From the NCBI RefSeq assembly GCF_003314975.1, contig NZ_QNRF01000003.1, positions 310,001-374,000 of the forward strand: a DNA stretch of 64,000 nucleotides, given 5' to 3'. Positions 45,476-54,957 of this stretch are shown here, piece after piece. The translations under genes and the position numbers were made by a program. The first letter of the stretch is position 1. Each line of letters begins with the position of its first letter. The notes beneath the pieces were generated by a model, which did not search any database, was not told the DNA's origin, and saw nothing but the letters and a program-made list of their open reading frames with translations. This DNA is from Marinomonas aquiplantarum. GTDB lineage: Bacteria > Pseudomonadota > Gammaproteobacteria > Pseudomonadales > Marinomonadaceae.

Positions 45476-46996
45476 ATGATAAAAAATTTAAGCGACGTCA
45501 TCACCCTGTCGGCAGAAAAGTTCGGTGATAAAACAGCCTTAATCTACAACCAGCAGTCTTTCACTTACCGTGAAATAAATCGTCTGGCCAACCGATTAGC
45601 CAGTGCACTAAAGAAAAAAAGCATTGGCCCTGGCGATAAAGTCACCCTTTACGGTGAAAACTCATGGCAATGGCTGGTCAGCTATTATGGCATTTTGAAA
45701 ACCGGGGCTGTGGTCAACCCTGTTAACGTCATGTTAACCCCTAATGAAGTCGAATTTGTCGTCCAAGATTGTGATGCAAAAGTCATCATTGCCTCTCAAT
45801 CTAAAGGCACGCCTCTTGTAGGAATTCAGCAAAAAACGGGGGTTGAATCCCTTATTTTGTATGGTGAGGATATCCCTGAAGGCGCGGAATCTTTTGATCA
45901 CTTTTTAGAACAAGGTCGTGATGACTTTACCAGCTTTGAGGTTAACACCAATAGCCTTTCGACGATTTGCTATACCTCTGGCACTACTGGCAATCCGAAA
46001 GGCGCCATGTTGTCCCATCGTTCGGTGATCAGCAACTTCTTGATGACGGCACAAATGCACGGTCGCTCAGAGAAAGACACGGTTGTTTCAGCCTTACCCT
46101 GTCCGCATGTTTACGGCAACATTGTCTTCAACAGTACCTTTTACAAAGGTGGCACCTTAGTTATGCATAGTCTGTTTAATGTGGAGGAGGTATTTACATC
46201 AATCAACCAATATCAAGCCACCATGTTTGAAGGGGTACCGACCATGTACCTATATATGCTGGATCACCCCAACTTATCCAATGTGGATTTTTCTCATATG
46301 CGGATCTGTACGGTAGGCGGACAAACCATGCCAACCAGCAAGATGGAAGCCGTTGAGGAAGCCATCGCCTGCCCGCTCATCGAACTTTGGGGAATGACTG
46401 AAATCGGTGGGCTTGGCACAACCTTCGCTCACGATGGCGAATACAAACATGGCTCTATCGGCGTGGCATTGCCCTATACCGGAGCAAAAATTGTCGATGT
46501 CGACAACGCAGAAGTAGAGGTAGCACGTGGAGACGTCGGCGAACTGATGATCTCCGGACCTTTGGTTATGCAAGGCTATTATGGCAATCCTCAAGCGACC
46601 CAAGAAGCCATCACTGCCGATGGCTGGCTGCATACCGGTGATCTAGCCAAAATGGACAAGGACAACTGCATTTTTGTCGTCGATAGAAAGAAAGATTTAA
46701 TTATTACCGCGGGGTTCAACATCTACCCCGCCGAATTAGAACGGGTGATCGCCAATCACCCAGATGTCGCCATGGTGGCAGTGGGGCCTATTGCAGATGA
46801 AGCCAAAGGTGAACTCGCAAAAGCCTATATTGTTGCGAAACAAAATACCACCCCCGACATCGACCAGATTATCGCTTATTGTCGTGAACATTTGGCCGCC
46901 TATAAGGTGCCTCGTGACATTCAATTTGTCGATGATTTACCCAAAACCTCCAGCGGTAAAGTGATGCGCCGCAAACTCCATACCTTAGATAAATAA
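45476..46996 (+). CDS. Acyl-CoA synthetase (AMP-forming)
   Basis: A 506-residue ANL-superfamily ligase: P-loop YTSGTTGNPKGAMLSH, ELWGMTEIGG, GWLHTGDLA, DRKKDLIITAGFNIYPAELE and the catalytic lysine in PKTSSGKVMRRKL. The frame opens with GTG at 45467, but ATG at 45476 is 4 nt after AGGTGAG and gives the normal start. It activates a carboxylic acid to its CoA ester. Next to an aldehyde dehydrogenase and upstream of methylcrotonyl-CoA carboxylase genes, its substrate may be a branched short acid such as 3-methylcrotonate; medium-chain or aromatic acids are also possible. Confidence 0.88.
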   Translation: MIKNLSDVITLSAEKFGDKTALIYNQQSFTYREINRLANRLASALKKKSIGPGDKVTLYGENSWQWLVSYYGILKTGAVVNPVNVMLTPNEVEFVVQDCDAKVIIASQSKGTPLVGIQQKTGVESLILYGEDIPEGAESFDHFLEQGRDDFTSFEVNTNSLSTICYTSGTTGNPKGAMLSHRSVISNFLMTAQMHGRSEKDTVVSALPCPHVYGNIVFNSTFYKGGTLVMHSLFNVEEVFTSINQYQATMFEGVPTMYLYMLDHPNLSNVDFSHMRICTVGGQTMPTSKMEAVEEAIACPLIELWGMTEIGGLGTTFAHDGEYKHGSIGVALPYTGAKIVDVDNAEVEVARGDVGELMISGPLVMQGYYGNPQATQEAITADGWLHTGDLAKMDKDNCIFVVDRKKDLIITAGFNIYPAELERVIANHPDVAMVAVGPIADEAKGELAKAYIVAKQNTTPDIDQIIAYCREHLAAYKVPRDIQFVDDLPKTSSGKVMRRKLHTLDK

Positions 46997-47031
46997 CAAT
47001 AAAAACTGTCATTCAGTTAGGAGCGATACTC

Positions 47032-48462
47032 ATGTTCGATGCACATAATCACTATCAAATGGTCATTAATGGCGAGCTCATTGCCACAGAAAAAAGCTTG
47101 CCTGTGTATAACCCAGCAACCAAAGCAATCATTGCACAGGTGCCAGACTGTCCAAAAGAGTGCCTTGATACGGCGGTATACAGTGCTAAAATCGCCTTCA
47201 AAACTTGGTCAAAAACCAGTTTTGATCAGCGTAAGGCTGTACTTACTAAGCTTGCCGACGCATTGGAAGAAAATGCCGAAGACTTCATGGCTCTATTAAC
47301 TCGTGAACAAGGTAAACCTCGCTCCGGTACAGAATGGGAAGTGTTTGGCTCGGTTGCTTGGTTACGTGCCATTGCCGAACAAAAACTGGAAGACGAAGTC
47401 GTTGATGAAAATGACGAACGCTCTGTTATCACTCGCTACACGCCACTGGGTGTGGTCGGCGCAATTGTGCCTTGGAACTTCCCTATTTTGCTATCGGTAT
47501 GGAAAATCGCGCCCGCATTAATGGCTGGCTGCACGGTTGTCGTCAAACCCTCGCCTTATACGCCATTGTGTAATCTTAAATTTGCCGAAATGGCAAAAGA
47601 CATTGTGCCACCAGGTGTGCTCAATTGTGTCAGTGGTGGCAATGAACAAGGTCAATGGCTAACAGAGCACCAAGACATCGCTAAGATTGCTTTTACCGGC
47701 TCAACGGCTACTGGTCGTAAGGTAATGAGTGCCTGCTCTGAAACCGTGAAACGGGTCACGTTGGAACTGGGTGGCAATGATCCGGCCATCGTTCTGCCAG
47801 ATGTCGATCCGAAAGAAGTTGCTCCAAAACTTTTCTGGGCTGCTTTTCAAAATAATGCACAATTTTGTAACGCCACCAAACGACTCTACATTCATGATGC
47901 TGTCTATGACCAAGTACGAGACGCCTTGGTGGATTATATTAATAATGAAGTCATTGTTGGCGATGGTGCCAAGGCTGATACCACACTCGGTCCGATTCAA
48001 AACAGCATGCAGTTTGAAAAGGTAAAAATGTACTTTCAAGACTGCATAGATCAAGGCCAAAAATTTGCAGTCGGCGGAGACATTGACGATAACGCCGACG
48101 GCTGGTTTGTTCCTGTGACACTGGTTGATAATCCATCAGACGATTCTCGTATTGTCACCGAAGAACCGTTCGGTCCTATTCTGCCATTACTGCGCTGGTC
48201 CAATGAAGAAGACGTTATTGCCCGTGCTAATGACACGATTTATGGCCTAGGTGCCAGTATTTGGGGTAATGACGCAGCCGCAACCCAACGCATCGCGGAG
48301 CAAATCGAAGCCGGAACCGTATGGATTAATGAAGTGCATCAATACTCTCCGGCACAAGCTTTCGGGGGCCATAAACAATCCGGTCTTGGCTGTGAAAACT
48401 CGCTGCATGGCTTGATGGAATACACTAACTGGCAAACCATTACTCGTAATAAACAGGCTTAA
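47032..48462 (+). CDS. NAD(P)-dependent aldehyde dehydrogenase
   Basis: A 476-residue aldehyde dehydrogenase. PWNFPILLSVWKIAPALMAGCTVVVKPSPYTP is the cofactor loop, AFTGSTATGRKV the glycine motif, TLELGGNDPAIV carries the catalytic Glu, and NNAQFCNATKRLY the catalytic Cys. It ends with the typical GGHKQSGLGCENSLHGLMEYT. Length is standard. It would oxidise the aldehyde formed from the upstream alcohol or flavin step, supplying acid to the acyl-CoA synthetase. A perfect 12-bp hairpin follows its stop. Confidence 0.9.
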   Translation: MFDAHNHYQMVINGELIATEKSLPVYNPATKAIIAQVPDCPKECLDTAVYSAKIAFKTWSKTSFDQRKAVLTKLADALEENAEDFMALLTREQGKPRSGTEWEVFGSVAWLRAIAEQKLEDEVVDENDERSVITRYTPLGVVGAIVPWNFPILLSVWKIAPALMAGCTVVVKPSPYTPLCNLKFAEMAKDIVPPGVLNCVSGGNEQGQWLTEHQDIAKIAFTGSTATGRKVMSACSETVKRVTLELGGNDPAIVLPDVDPKEVAPKLFWAAFQNNAQFCNATKRLYIHDAVYDQVRDALVDYINNEVIVGDGAKADTTLGPIQNSMQFEKVKMYFQDCIDQGQKFAVGGDIDDNADGWFVPVTLVDNPSDDSRIVTEEPFGPILPLLRWSNEEDVIARANDTIYGLGASIWGNDAAATQRIAEQIEAGTVWINEVHQYSPAQAFGGHKQSGLGCENSLHGLMEYTNWQTITRNKQA

Positions 48463-48474
48463 TACACGGTTTTT

Positions 48475-48517
48475 AACAGGATCAAATAACTTATAAAGAG
48501 CACTGTTTGATCCTGTT
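48475..48517 (+). other. Perfect 12-bp inverted repeat after the aldehyde dehydrogenase gene
   Basis: AACAGGATCAAA (48475-48486) and TTTGATCCTGTT (48506-48517), 19-nt loop, no following T-run. It lies between the aldehyde dehydrogenase and NmrA-family genes and could end or protect the upstream transcript, or bind a regulator. Confidence 0.5.
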
Positions 48518-48600
48518 CACCCAGCTTATGGTCGTTAAAGGTTTACAACACATTCTTAGTATTTGATTACTTAGTATTAAATAATTTTTAGGAAACATTT

Positions 48601-49533
48601 ATGAGCTATATCAAAAAACAAATCCCCAGCAGCATTTTGATCTTTGGCGCGGGAAATCACATTGGCAAACCCATGGCCAAATTTATTGAGAAGAACGCCC
48701 CTCAAATTAAACTGCGCTTGGTTTCCAGCCGAGAAGAAGGCATTGAACCACTGCGTCAAGAATTCCCTAACGCTGAAATCGTACAAGCAAACTACCTCGA
48801 CTTGCCTTCCATGGAGGCTGCCGTGGATGGCATGGAAGGGATTTATATGTCAGTCCCCAATCACCTGCCTTTCTTACCCGTTACAAACAACTTTGTCGCA
48901 GCGGTTAAAAAGAGCGGCACAGCCATTCACATTGTCCGTCAGGTGGCCATGGTACCAGGTTACAACTACCGCCTAATGCCAGAAGCGATGAAGAAAATGA
49001 TGGGCGACGAATACCCTGATTTGGTCACCAAACGAATTTACGAAGAAAATGATTTACCGACGACCTTTTTGAACTTTGGTGCCAGTTTTATGGATAACTT
49101 TACCACTCGTGCCGGTAGAGCCATTAAAGAAGACAAGCAGTTGATTTGGCCACCAAGAAAAGTCCCTTACATAGATGCCAACGAGATAGCAGAAGTAGCG
49201 GCACAACTATTGCTCTCCGATAACCAAGGTCACATTGGTCAATTGCACACGTTAAACAATGGCCAAGACAACCTACGTGGTCACGAAGTCGCTGACATCA
49301 TGTCAGACGTTCTAGGCACCAACATCGACTATGTCGGAAACAAAGAAGCGTTTGTCAAAGAATACACTCGTATCTTTGGCCCAGCCGCGCCGATGATTTG
49401 GGGATTTTTTGAGTTTGAAGCCACCTATGAAGAAGGTTGGGTACTGAGTGATTTTGTTGAAAGAATGATTGGCCGTAAGCCCAAATCACTCCGCACATGG
49501 CTTGCAGAAAATCGTGATGCGTTAATGAGCTAA
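48601..49533 (+). CDS. NmrA-like NAD(P)-binding oxidoreductase
   Basis: A 310-residue atypical short-chain dehydrogenase with an N-terminal Rossmann motif ILIFGAGNHIGKP and IYMSVPNHLPFLPVTNNFVAAVKKSG. It lacks the classical YxxxK pair in the usual place, as NmrA-type proteins do. Members include enzymes acting on quinones, lignin fragments and alkyl ketones as well as redox sensors. Position in the catabolic run suggests a reductase or isomerase step; the reaction cannot be read. ATG follows TTAGGAAACATTT. Confidence 0.75.
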   Translation: MSYIKKQIPSSILIFGAGNHIGKPMAKFIEKNAPQIKLRLVSSREEGIEPLRQEFPNAEIVQANYLDLPSMEAAVDGMEGIYMSVPNHLPFLPVTNNFVAAVKKSGTAIHIVRQVAMVPGYNYRLMPEAMKKMMGDEYPDLVTKRIYEENDLPTTFLNFGASFMDNFTTRAGRAIKEDKQLIWPPRKVPYIDANEIAEVAAQLLLSDNQGHIGQLHTLNNGQDNLRGHEVADIMSDVLGTNIDYVGNKEAFVKEYTRIFGPAAPMIWGFFEFEATYEEGWVLSDFVERMIGRKPKSLRTWLAENRDALMS

Positions 49534-49583
49534 CCTTTACGATTTAACACACTGACCATGTCCCCAAAGCAAGGTTAGTTGAT

Positions 49584-49713
49584 GAATTGATCATTCGATA
49601 AAGCTGAATGATCAATTCGATTTAAAGGGTTTTTCTGCAAAACCAAGGGTGATCTATATTGATTGACATTGTTCTTAACAATAAAAATAAAACTTACTCG
49701 GTAGGAAGAACAC
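49584..49713 (+). promoter_or_regulatory. Operator-promoter element, copy A (shared with 58.8 kb)
   Basis: GAATTGATCATTC (49584-49596) and GAATGATCAATTC (49606-49618) form a perfect 13-bp inverted repeat. It is followed by TTTAAAGGG (49621-49629) and TGTTCTTAAC (49670-49679) with an A-rich run, then AGGAAGAACAC and a GTG start at 49714. The same blocks in the same order and nearly the same spacing occur at 58845-58963 upstream of the DUF1302 gene. TCATTC to TTTAAAGGG is 30 nt in both copies. Most likely a LysR site plus promoter for the 49.7-57.9 kb genes. Confidence 0.65.
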
Positions 49714-49830
49714 GTGAAAAAAATCCCTATTTTCCTCTTAAAGATCTGCTTAATTTTTTCAGCTGTTATCTCTGTCAAGGCGGCGACCAATAGGTTTGAT
49801 CAATCTGCGATTAAATCGATTTCAAATTAG
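49714..49830 (+). CDS. Small secreted peptide ORF, 38 residues
   Basis: A GTG at 49714 with AGGAAG five nt upstream opens a 38-residue frame: MKKIPIFLLKICLIFSAVIS then VKAA and a short polar tail. This is a good signal peptide with cleavage expected near VKA, leaving about 15 residues. It has the same upstream element as the DUF1302 gene, so it is placed where a transported product would be. It may be a real secreted peptide, or the surviving start of an outer-membrane gene that was lost. No family recognised. Confidence 0.45.
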   Translation: MKKIPIFLLKICLIFSAVISVKAATNRFDQSAIKSISN

Positions 49831-49899
49831 ACAAGCTAGTCGACTATTAAGTTGTTTTTTCTGCCTAACCCTATCTATCTAAAATGAGAACCTATCAAA

Positions 49900-50871
49900 A
49901 TGAAACTTGCGACATTCAATAATAATACTGCAGACGGTCAATTGGTCGTTATCTCCAACGATGGTACACGTTTCGCGCCAGCAGGCACTAGTATGCAAGC
50001 TGCATTAGAAAATTGGGCGAGCTTTGAAGCATCATTAGAAGCCATTTCAACCGCACTGAATAACGGCACACTTGCAGGGCAAACCGTTCAAACCACAGAA
50101 CTCTGTGCCCCACTCCCTCGTGCATGGCAATGGCTTGATGGCTCAGTATATAAAAGCCATGCCGACCTGATGGGCGCCGTGACGGGGATGGAAGTCAAAA
50201 CACTCGAAGACCGCCCATTAATGTACCAAGGAATGTCCGACACCTTTCTCAGTGCGACGGCGGATGTGCCGATGGCCAGCGAAGCCGATGGCATCGATTT
50301 TGAAGGCGAATTTGGCATCATTGTCGATGACGTTCCAATGGGTGTTACCCCAGAACAAGCACGTCAACATATCAAATTAATCGTGCAAATAAACGACTGG
50401 TCATTACGGGCGTATTCCGGCCCTGAAATAAGCACAGGCTTTGGTTGGATTCACGCTAAGCCACCTTGTTCAGTAGCCCCCTTTGCCGTGACGCCTGAAG
50501 AGCTTGGCGAGCACTGGGAAAATTGCCAAGTGCAACTTCGTCTTAATATCGAGTGGAATGGCAAAAAATTTGGTCACGCTCACGGCGGTCACATGCAATA
50601 CGGCTTTGATGAGCTTGTTGCCCACGCCGCTAGAACGCGCAATTTGGTTGCTGGCACCGTCATTGGATCAGGAACCGTTTCCAATTACGAGTACCGAGAA
50701 GTGGGGTCATCTTGCATTGCTGAACGTCGTGGCATTGAACTGCTTGATCAGGGCGAAGCAAAAACCGGCTTTATGCATTATGGCGACACGGTTCGCATGG
50801 AAGCAAGAACACCAGACGACCAAGTTGTATTTGGTGCCATTGAGCAAAAAGTGACGCAGCCTGGGAGCTAA
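49900..50871 (+). CDS. Fumarylacetoacetase-family hydrolase, paralogue 2
   Basis: A 323-residue FAH-fold hydrolase closely related to the copy at 20.4-21.4 kb. Shared blocks: APLPR.(Y/W)QW.DGS, PLMYQG.SD.FL, GIDFEGEF, VND.SLR-type metal loop (IVQINDWSLRA), GT(V/I)IGSGTVSN and GSSCIAE(R/K)R. The Glu pair of FEGEF and the Asp of QINDWS are the expected metal ligands. It should cleave an acylpyruvate or related diketo acid. It is followed 2 nt later by a cupin gene, then an epimerase-like gene, in one run leading to liuBCDE. Confidence 0.85.
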   Translation: MKLATFNNNTADGQLVVISNDGTRFAPAGTSMQAALENWASFEASLEAISTALNNGTLAGQTVQTTELCAPLPRAWQWLDGSVYKSHADLMGAVTGMEVKTLEDRPLMYQGMSDTFLSATADVPMASEADGIDFEGEFGIIVDDVPMGVTPEQARQHIKLIVQINDWSLRAYSGPEISTGFGWIHAKPPCSVAPFAVTPEELGEHWENCQVQLRLNIEWNGKKFGHAHGGHMQYGFDELVAHAARTRNLVAGTVIGSGTVSNYEYREVGSSCIAERRGIELLDQGEAKTGFMHYGDTVRMEARTPDDQVVFGAIEQKVTQPGS

Positions 50872-50873
50872 CG

Positions 50874-51386
50874 ATGACAGTCTATAAACCCTTTCAACGT
50901 GTGGTCACCGGACATGATAAAAGCGGTCATGCCATTATCCGTTCAAATGAGAATATTGTTCCAACAGAAATGCCCGGTGCAGATGGTGCTGGCTTTGCGA
51001 CAATTTGGTCCGCCCCTGAGATCCCAGTGGATAACAACGATGAAACGGATGGCCGTGACCGCAACGCTGGCATCACGCTCCCCGGAGGCTCTGTGATACG
51101 CATGGTTGATACACCTCCAGGCTCGGAATCCCCTATGCACCGTACCAACTCCATTGATTACGGCATCGTGTTAGAAGGCGAAATCGAGCTTGAACTCGAT
51201 AAAGGCGTCAAAACCATAGTCTCAACCGGAGGCGTTATTGTGCAGCGCGGAACCATACACGCATGGCGAAACGTCAGCGACAAGCTGTGCCGTATTGTCT
51301 TTGTATTAACCGAAGCCAAGCCCTATTTGGTCAATGGCGTACCACTGGACGACCTTAAACCTGAGGATATGGACGGCTTTCATTGA
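50874..51386 (+). CDS. Cupin-domain protein
   Basis: A 170-residue single-cupin protein. MHRTNSIDYGIVLEGEIELELDKG and VIVQRGTIHAWRNVSDKLCRIVFVL are the two cupin motifs, with His residues at MHR and IHAW as possible metal ligands. Small cupins of this type often accompany aromatic or cyclic-ketone catabolic genes and may be isomerases, lyases or dioxygenases; none can be chosen here. ATG follows GGGAGCTAACG and starts 2 nt after the preceding FAH-family stop. Confidence 0.75.
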   Translation: MTVYKPFQRVVTGHDKSGHAIIRSNENIVPTEMPGADGAGFATIWSAPEIPVDNNDETDGRDRNAGITLPGGSVIRMVDTPPGSESPMHRTNSIDYGIVLEGEIELELDKGVKTIVSTGGVIVQRGTIHAWRNVSDKLCRIVFVLTEAKPYLVNGVPLDDLKPEDMDGFH

Positions 51387-51499
51387 TGTAACTGAGTTTA
51401 TATGGCGCCATTCGCTTAAACACCGATTCCTGTGAGTTCGATCACTTACGAATGCGGTATTCATATTATAAAAACGTTTTAAAGCACTGGAGAATACAA

Positions 51500-52435
51500 A
51501 TGACAGTTTTAGTAACAGGCGCGGGCGGCTTCATTGGCTCCGGCGTTGTAGAAGCACTGTTAAAGGCTGGCAAGTCTGTCGTGGCGACAGATCGTGAATT
51601 AACGGCACTAACACAACATCAAGCCTTAACCCTTAAACAAGGTGACCTAGCCGATGCCAGTTTCCGTGCGTCACTGTTTGATCAAACCATAGAATCAGTG
51701 GTTCACCTTGCAACCATTCCAGGCGGTGGCGCAGAAAGTGCTCCCGAGTTATCTTTCAAAATTAATGTAGAAGCGACCGTTGACCTTATTCAATTAGCCG
51801 GCGCAAGCACAGAAAAGTGTCGTTTCGTCTATGCCTCGGCCATTGCGGTATTCGGTGATGCCATTCCGCCTGAAGGTGTGAACGATGACACGCCGTTACA
51901 ACCTAAACTGCATTATGCCATGCATAAGATGATGTCTGAGGTCGCGCTGGGAACCTTTACCCGTCGTGGCACAATTGATGGTGTCGGTGTTCGCTTACCC
52001 GGTATCGTGGCTCGACCACAAGGCGCTGAAGGGTTTAAATCAGCGTTTATGAACGATATTTTTCATGTCATGCTCGCTGGTAAAACGATGACGATGCCCG
52101 TCTCTAAAACGGCACAAGTTTGGTTAATGTCCCGCACTCAAACAGTCAACAATCTCGTTCACGCACTCGGTTTAGACAGTCAAACCATGCCAGAAGACAG
52201 AGTCGTCACCCTACCGGCTATTCACGTCGTAATGGGCGACCTTATTAATGCTCTTTCAAAGACGACAAGCACCTCAGTAGATAATATTCGTTACGACTCT
52301 GACCCTCAGTTAGAAGCCGCTTTTGGCGCTTACCCTCCCCTTACAACCTTGAATGCTGAAAAAGCCGGTTTTGTACATGATGGTAGCGTAGAACAGCTGA
52401 TCAGCAACACATTAGCCGACATTCAGTCACGTTAA
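51500..52435 (+). CDS. NAD-dependent epimerase/dehydrogenase (DenD-like)
   Basis: A 311-residue extended short-chain dehydrogenase: nucleotide motif VLVTGAGGFIGSG at the start, active-site YAMHK, and FVYASAIAVFG as the catalytic Ser region. GVGVRLPGIVARPQGAEGFKSAFMNDIF resembles D-erythronate dehydrogenase-like proteins. The frame extends to 51452, but ATG at 51500 behind TGGAGAATACAA matches the Rossmann start. It probably oxidises a hydroxyl group of a pathway intermediate. Co-directional with the cupin and liuB (22-nt gap). Confidence 0.82.
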   Translation: MTVLVTGAGGFIGSGVVEALLKAGKSVVATDRELTALTQHQALTLKQGDLADASFRASLFDQTIESVVHLATIPGGGAESAPELSFKINVEATVDLIQLAGASTEKCRFVYASAIAVFGDAIPPEGVNDDTPLQPKLHYAMHKMMSEVALGTFTRRGTIDGVGVRLPGIVARPQGAEGFKSAFMNDIFHVMLAGKTMTMPVSKTAQVWLMSRTQTVNNLVHALGLDSQTMPEDRVVTLPAIHVVMGDLINALSKTTSTSVDNIRYDSDPQLEAAFGAYPPLTTLNAEKAGFVHDGSVEQLISNTLADIQSR

Positions 52436-52457
52436 TCAATGACGATAAGGCATATTT

Positions 52458-54065
52458 ATGGCAATTTTAAATACCAAAGTGAATACGCGTAGTACCGAGT
52501 TCACAGAAAATCAGGCCGCTATGCAAACTCAAGTGGACGACCTTAAATGTAAAATAGCGGAGGTCAGTCAAGGCGGGGGGGATAAGTATCGCCAACGCCA
52601 TGTTTCACAAGGCAAGTTGTTAGCCAGAGATCGAATTAACGCGTTGCTGGATAAAGGATCGCCTTTTTTAGAGTTGTCTCAGTTAGCCGCCTATCAAGTG
52701 TATGATAGCCCCGTACCGTGTGCCGGTGTGGTAGCTGGCATTGGTATGGTTTCAGGCCAAGAATGCATGATTGTCGCTAATGACGCCACCGTAAAAGGCG
52801 GCAGCTACTTCCCGCTGACCGTTAAGAAGCACATACGCGCACAAACCATTGCTGAAGAAAACAATCTACCCTGCATTTACATGGTGGATTCCGGCGGTGC
52901 AAATTTACCCAATCAAGACAACGTCTTCCCCGACCGAGAACACTTTGGTCGTATTTTTTTCAATCAAGCCAATATGTCCGCACAGGGGATCCCGCAAATT
53001 GCCGCTGTGATGGGGTCTTGTACTGCTGGTGGAGCCTATGTACCAGCAATGGCGGATGAATCCATTATCGTCAAACAACAAGGCACCATTTTTTTGGCGG
53101 GACCACCCTTGGTCAAAGCCGCGACGGGGGAAGTGGTCAGTGCTGAAGAACTCGGAGGCGCTGATACCCACTGTCGCACGTCCGGTGTCGCCGATCATTA
53201 TGCTCAAAATGACCAGCACGCGATTTCACTAATCCGTCAATCCGTATCTCGACTTAATCGAGTTAAGCCTAGCCAACTTGATACACAAGCCTCCCGTGAA
53301 CCTTTGTATGACAGCCAAGAGATTTACGGCATAGTACCGAAAGATAAACGACAGCCATTTGATGTTCGCGAGATCATTGCTCGTATCGTCGATGCTTCAG
53401 AATTTGATGAGTTCAAAGCACTTTATGGCACCACCCTAGTCTGTGGTTTTGCTCGGCTTTATGGTTACCCCATCGGCATAGTGGCCAACAATGGCATTAT
53501 GTTTGGCGAGTCCGCTGAAAAAGGCGCGCACTTTATCGAGCTCTGTACTCAGCGGAAAATTCCGCTCATTTTCTTACAAAATGTCACCGGTTTCATGGTG
53601 GGTAAACAATATGAAGCGGGTGGTATCGCCAAACATGGCGCAAAAATGGTCAATGCCGTGGCGTGCGCAAAAGTGCCCAAACTGACGGTGTTAATCGGCA
53701 GCTCATACGGTGCAGGTAATTATGGTATGTGTGGCCGCAGTTACGATCCACGTTTCCTGTTTATGTGGCCAAATGCGCGCATCTCAGTCATGGGCGGTGA
53801 ACAAGCCGCTGGCGTACTAGCGCAAGTTAAACAAGCGCAATATGAACGTGAAGGCAAGCGTTGGACAGACACCGAAGAAGCGGACTTTAAACAACCCATC
53901 TTAGACATGTATGAGCATCAAGGGCACCCATATTATGCCTCAGCAAGACTTTGGGATGATGGCGTTATTGACCCAGCAGACACCCGAAAAGTACTCGGTT
54001 TAAGCCTTTCTGCTGCATTGAATAAGCCTATTGAAGAAACGCGATTTGGTGTCTTCAGAATGTAA
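52458..54065 (+). CDS. liuB: 3-Methylcrotonyl-CoA carboxylase, carboxyltransferase (beta) subunit
   Basis: A 535-residue carboxyltransferase. [57 protein letters not shown] and [56 protein letters not shown] are characteristic of MCC beta subunits. With the biotin subunit encoded at 55 kb it converts 3-methylcrotonyl-CoA to 3-methylglutaconyl-CoA. The order beta, hydratase, alpha, lyase is that of liuBCDE. A geranyl-CoA carboxylase (AtuC) role cannot be excluded from sequence reading alone, but the HMG-CoA lyase next door favours MCC. Confidence 0.9.
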   Translation: MAILNTKVNTRSTEFTENQAAMQTQVDDLKCKIAEVSQGGGDKYRQRHVSQGKLLARDRINALLDKGSPFLELSQLAAYQVYDSPVPCAGVVAGIGMVSGQECMIVANDATVKGGSYFPLTVKKHIRAQTIAEENNLPCIYMVDSGGANLPNQDNVFPDREHFGRIFFNQANMSAQGIPQIAAVMGSCTAGGAYVPAMADESIIVKQQGTIFLAGPPLVKAATGEVVSAEELGGADTHCRTSGVADHYAQNDQHAISLIRQSVSRLNRVKPSQLDTQASREPLYDSQEIYGIVPKDKRQPFDVREIIARIVDASEFDEFKALYGTTLVCGFARLYGYPIGIVANNGIMFGESAEKGAHFIELCTQRKIPLIFLQNVTGFMVGKQYEAGGIAKHGAKMVNAVACAKVPKLTVLIGSSYGAGNYGMCGRSYDPRFLFMWPNARISVMGGEQAAGVLAQVKQAQYEREGKRWTDTEEADFKQPILDMYEHQGHPYYASARLWDDGVIDPADTRKVLGLSLSAALNKPIEETRFGVFRM

Positions 54066-54160
54066 CGAATGCTAATTATTGCGGATTCACTTGTTATACC
54101 CTGCGAGGTCTATTTCGTAATCCGTTGAATAAGTAAGTAAAACCATTAAAGAGAACACTT

Positions 54161-54952
54161 ATGTCTGACTCAATTGTCCTTTATAGCCTGAATAAGTCGG
54201 GTGTCGCAACGGTGTGTTTAAACCGAGCGGAAAAGCATAACGCCTTTGATGACAAGGTCATTGCCGATTTGGAAATGGCGTTCCAACGTGCTGCTGACGA
54301 CCCTAAAGTGAAGTTGGTGATATTGGCCGCAGAAGGAAAAAGCTTTTCCGCTGGCGCTGACCTGAATTGGATGAAGCGCATGGCGCAATATGATTATCAA
54401 GACAACCTTCGTGATGCTCAAGGTTTAGCAAGTATGTTGAAAACGCTCAACTTTCTTGAAAAGCCCACCATTGCCCGTGTTCAAGGTGCGGCCTTTGGTG
54501 GCGCGGTGGGTTTGGTATCCTGCTGTGATTTTGCGATTGCCAGTGAACAGGCTTCTTTTAGCCTCAGTGAAGTAAAACTCGGCTTAATTCCCGCCACCAT
54601 CAGCCCTTATGTCATTGCCGCCATCGGTCAACGAGCCGCACGCCGTTACTTTCTGACTGGCGAGCGCTTTTCGGCCAAAGAAGCTGAACAGTTAGGACTG
54701 GTAACAAAAATAGCAAGTCACAATGAACTGGATTCAACCCTAGATCAGTTAGTTAATCAGCTACTTAACAACAGCCCTCAAGCACTCAAACAGGCCAAGC
54801 AATTGGTTTTTGATGTGGCCGACAAAAACATTGATGACGCTTTAATACAAGACACTTCTGAGCGCATTGCTGCCATACGTGTGTCGGATGAAGGTCAAGA
54901 AGGATTAAGCGCCTTTTTCGACCAGCGCCCTGCCGCGTGGATAGGAGAATAA
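54161..54952 (+). CDS. liuC: Methylglutaconyl-CoA hydratase (enoyl-CoA hydratase family)
   Basis: A 263-residue crotonase-fold protein. FSAGADLNWMKRMAQYDYQDN is the oxyanion loop with the NWM signature of LiuC-type methylglutaconyl-CoA hydratases; RVQGAAFGGAVGLVSCCDFAIAS and FSLSEVKLGLIPATISPYV complete the site. It would hydrate 3-methylglutaconyl-CoA to HMG-CoA. It lies between the carboxylase subunit genes, 5 nt before the alpha-subunit start. Confidence 0.9.
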   Translation: MSDSIVLYSLNKSGVATVCLNRAEKHNAFDDKVIADLEMAFQRAADDPKVKLVILAAEGKSFSAGADLNWMKRMAQYDYQDNLRDAQGLASMLKTLNFLEKPTIARVQGAAFGGAVGLVSCCDFAIASEQASFSLSEVKLGLIPATISPYVIAAIGQRAARRYFLTGERFSAKEAEQLGLVTKIASHNELDSTLDQLVNQLLNNSPQALKQAKQLVFDVADKNIDDALIQDTSERIAAIRVSDEGQEGLSAFFDQRPAAWIGE

Positions 54953-54957
54953 CCAAG

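Noticed and set aside
49530..49578. CTAACCTT / AAGGTTAG inverted repeat after the NmrA gene as a terminator
   Set aside because: Only 8 bp with a 33-nt loop and no T-run; likely chance.
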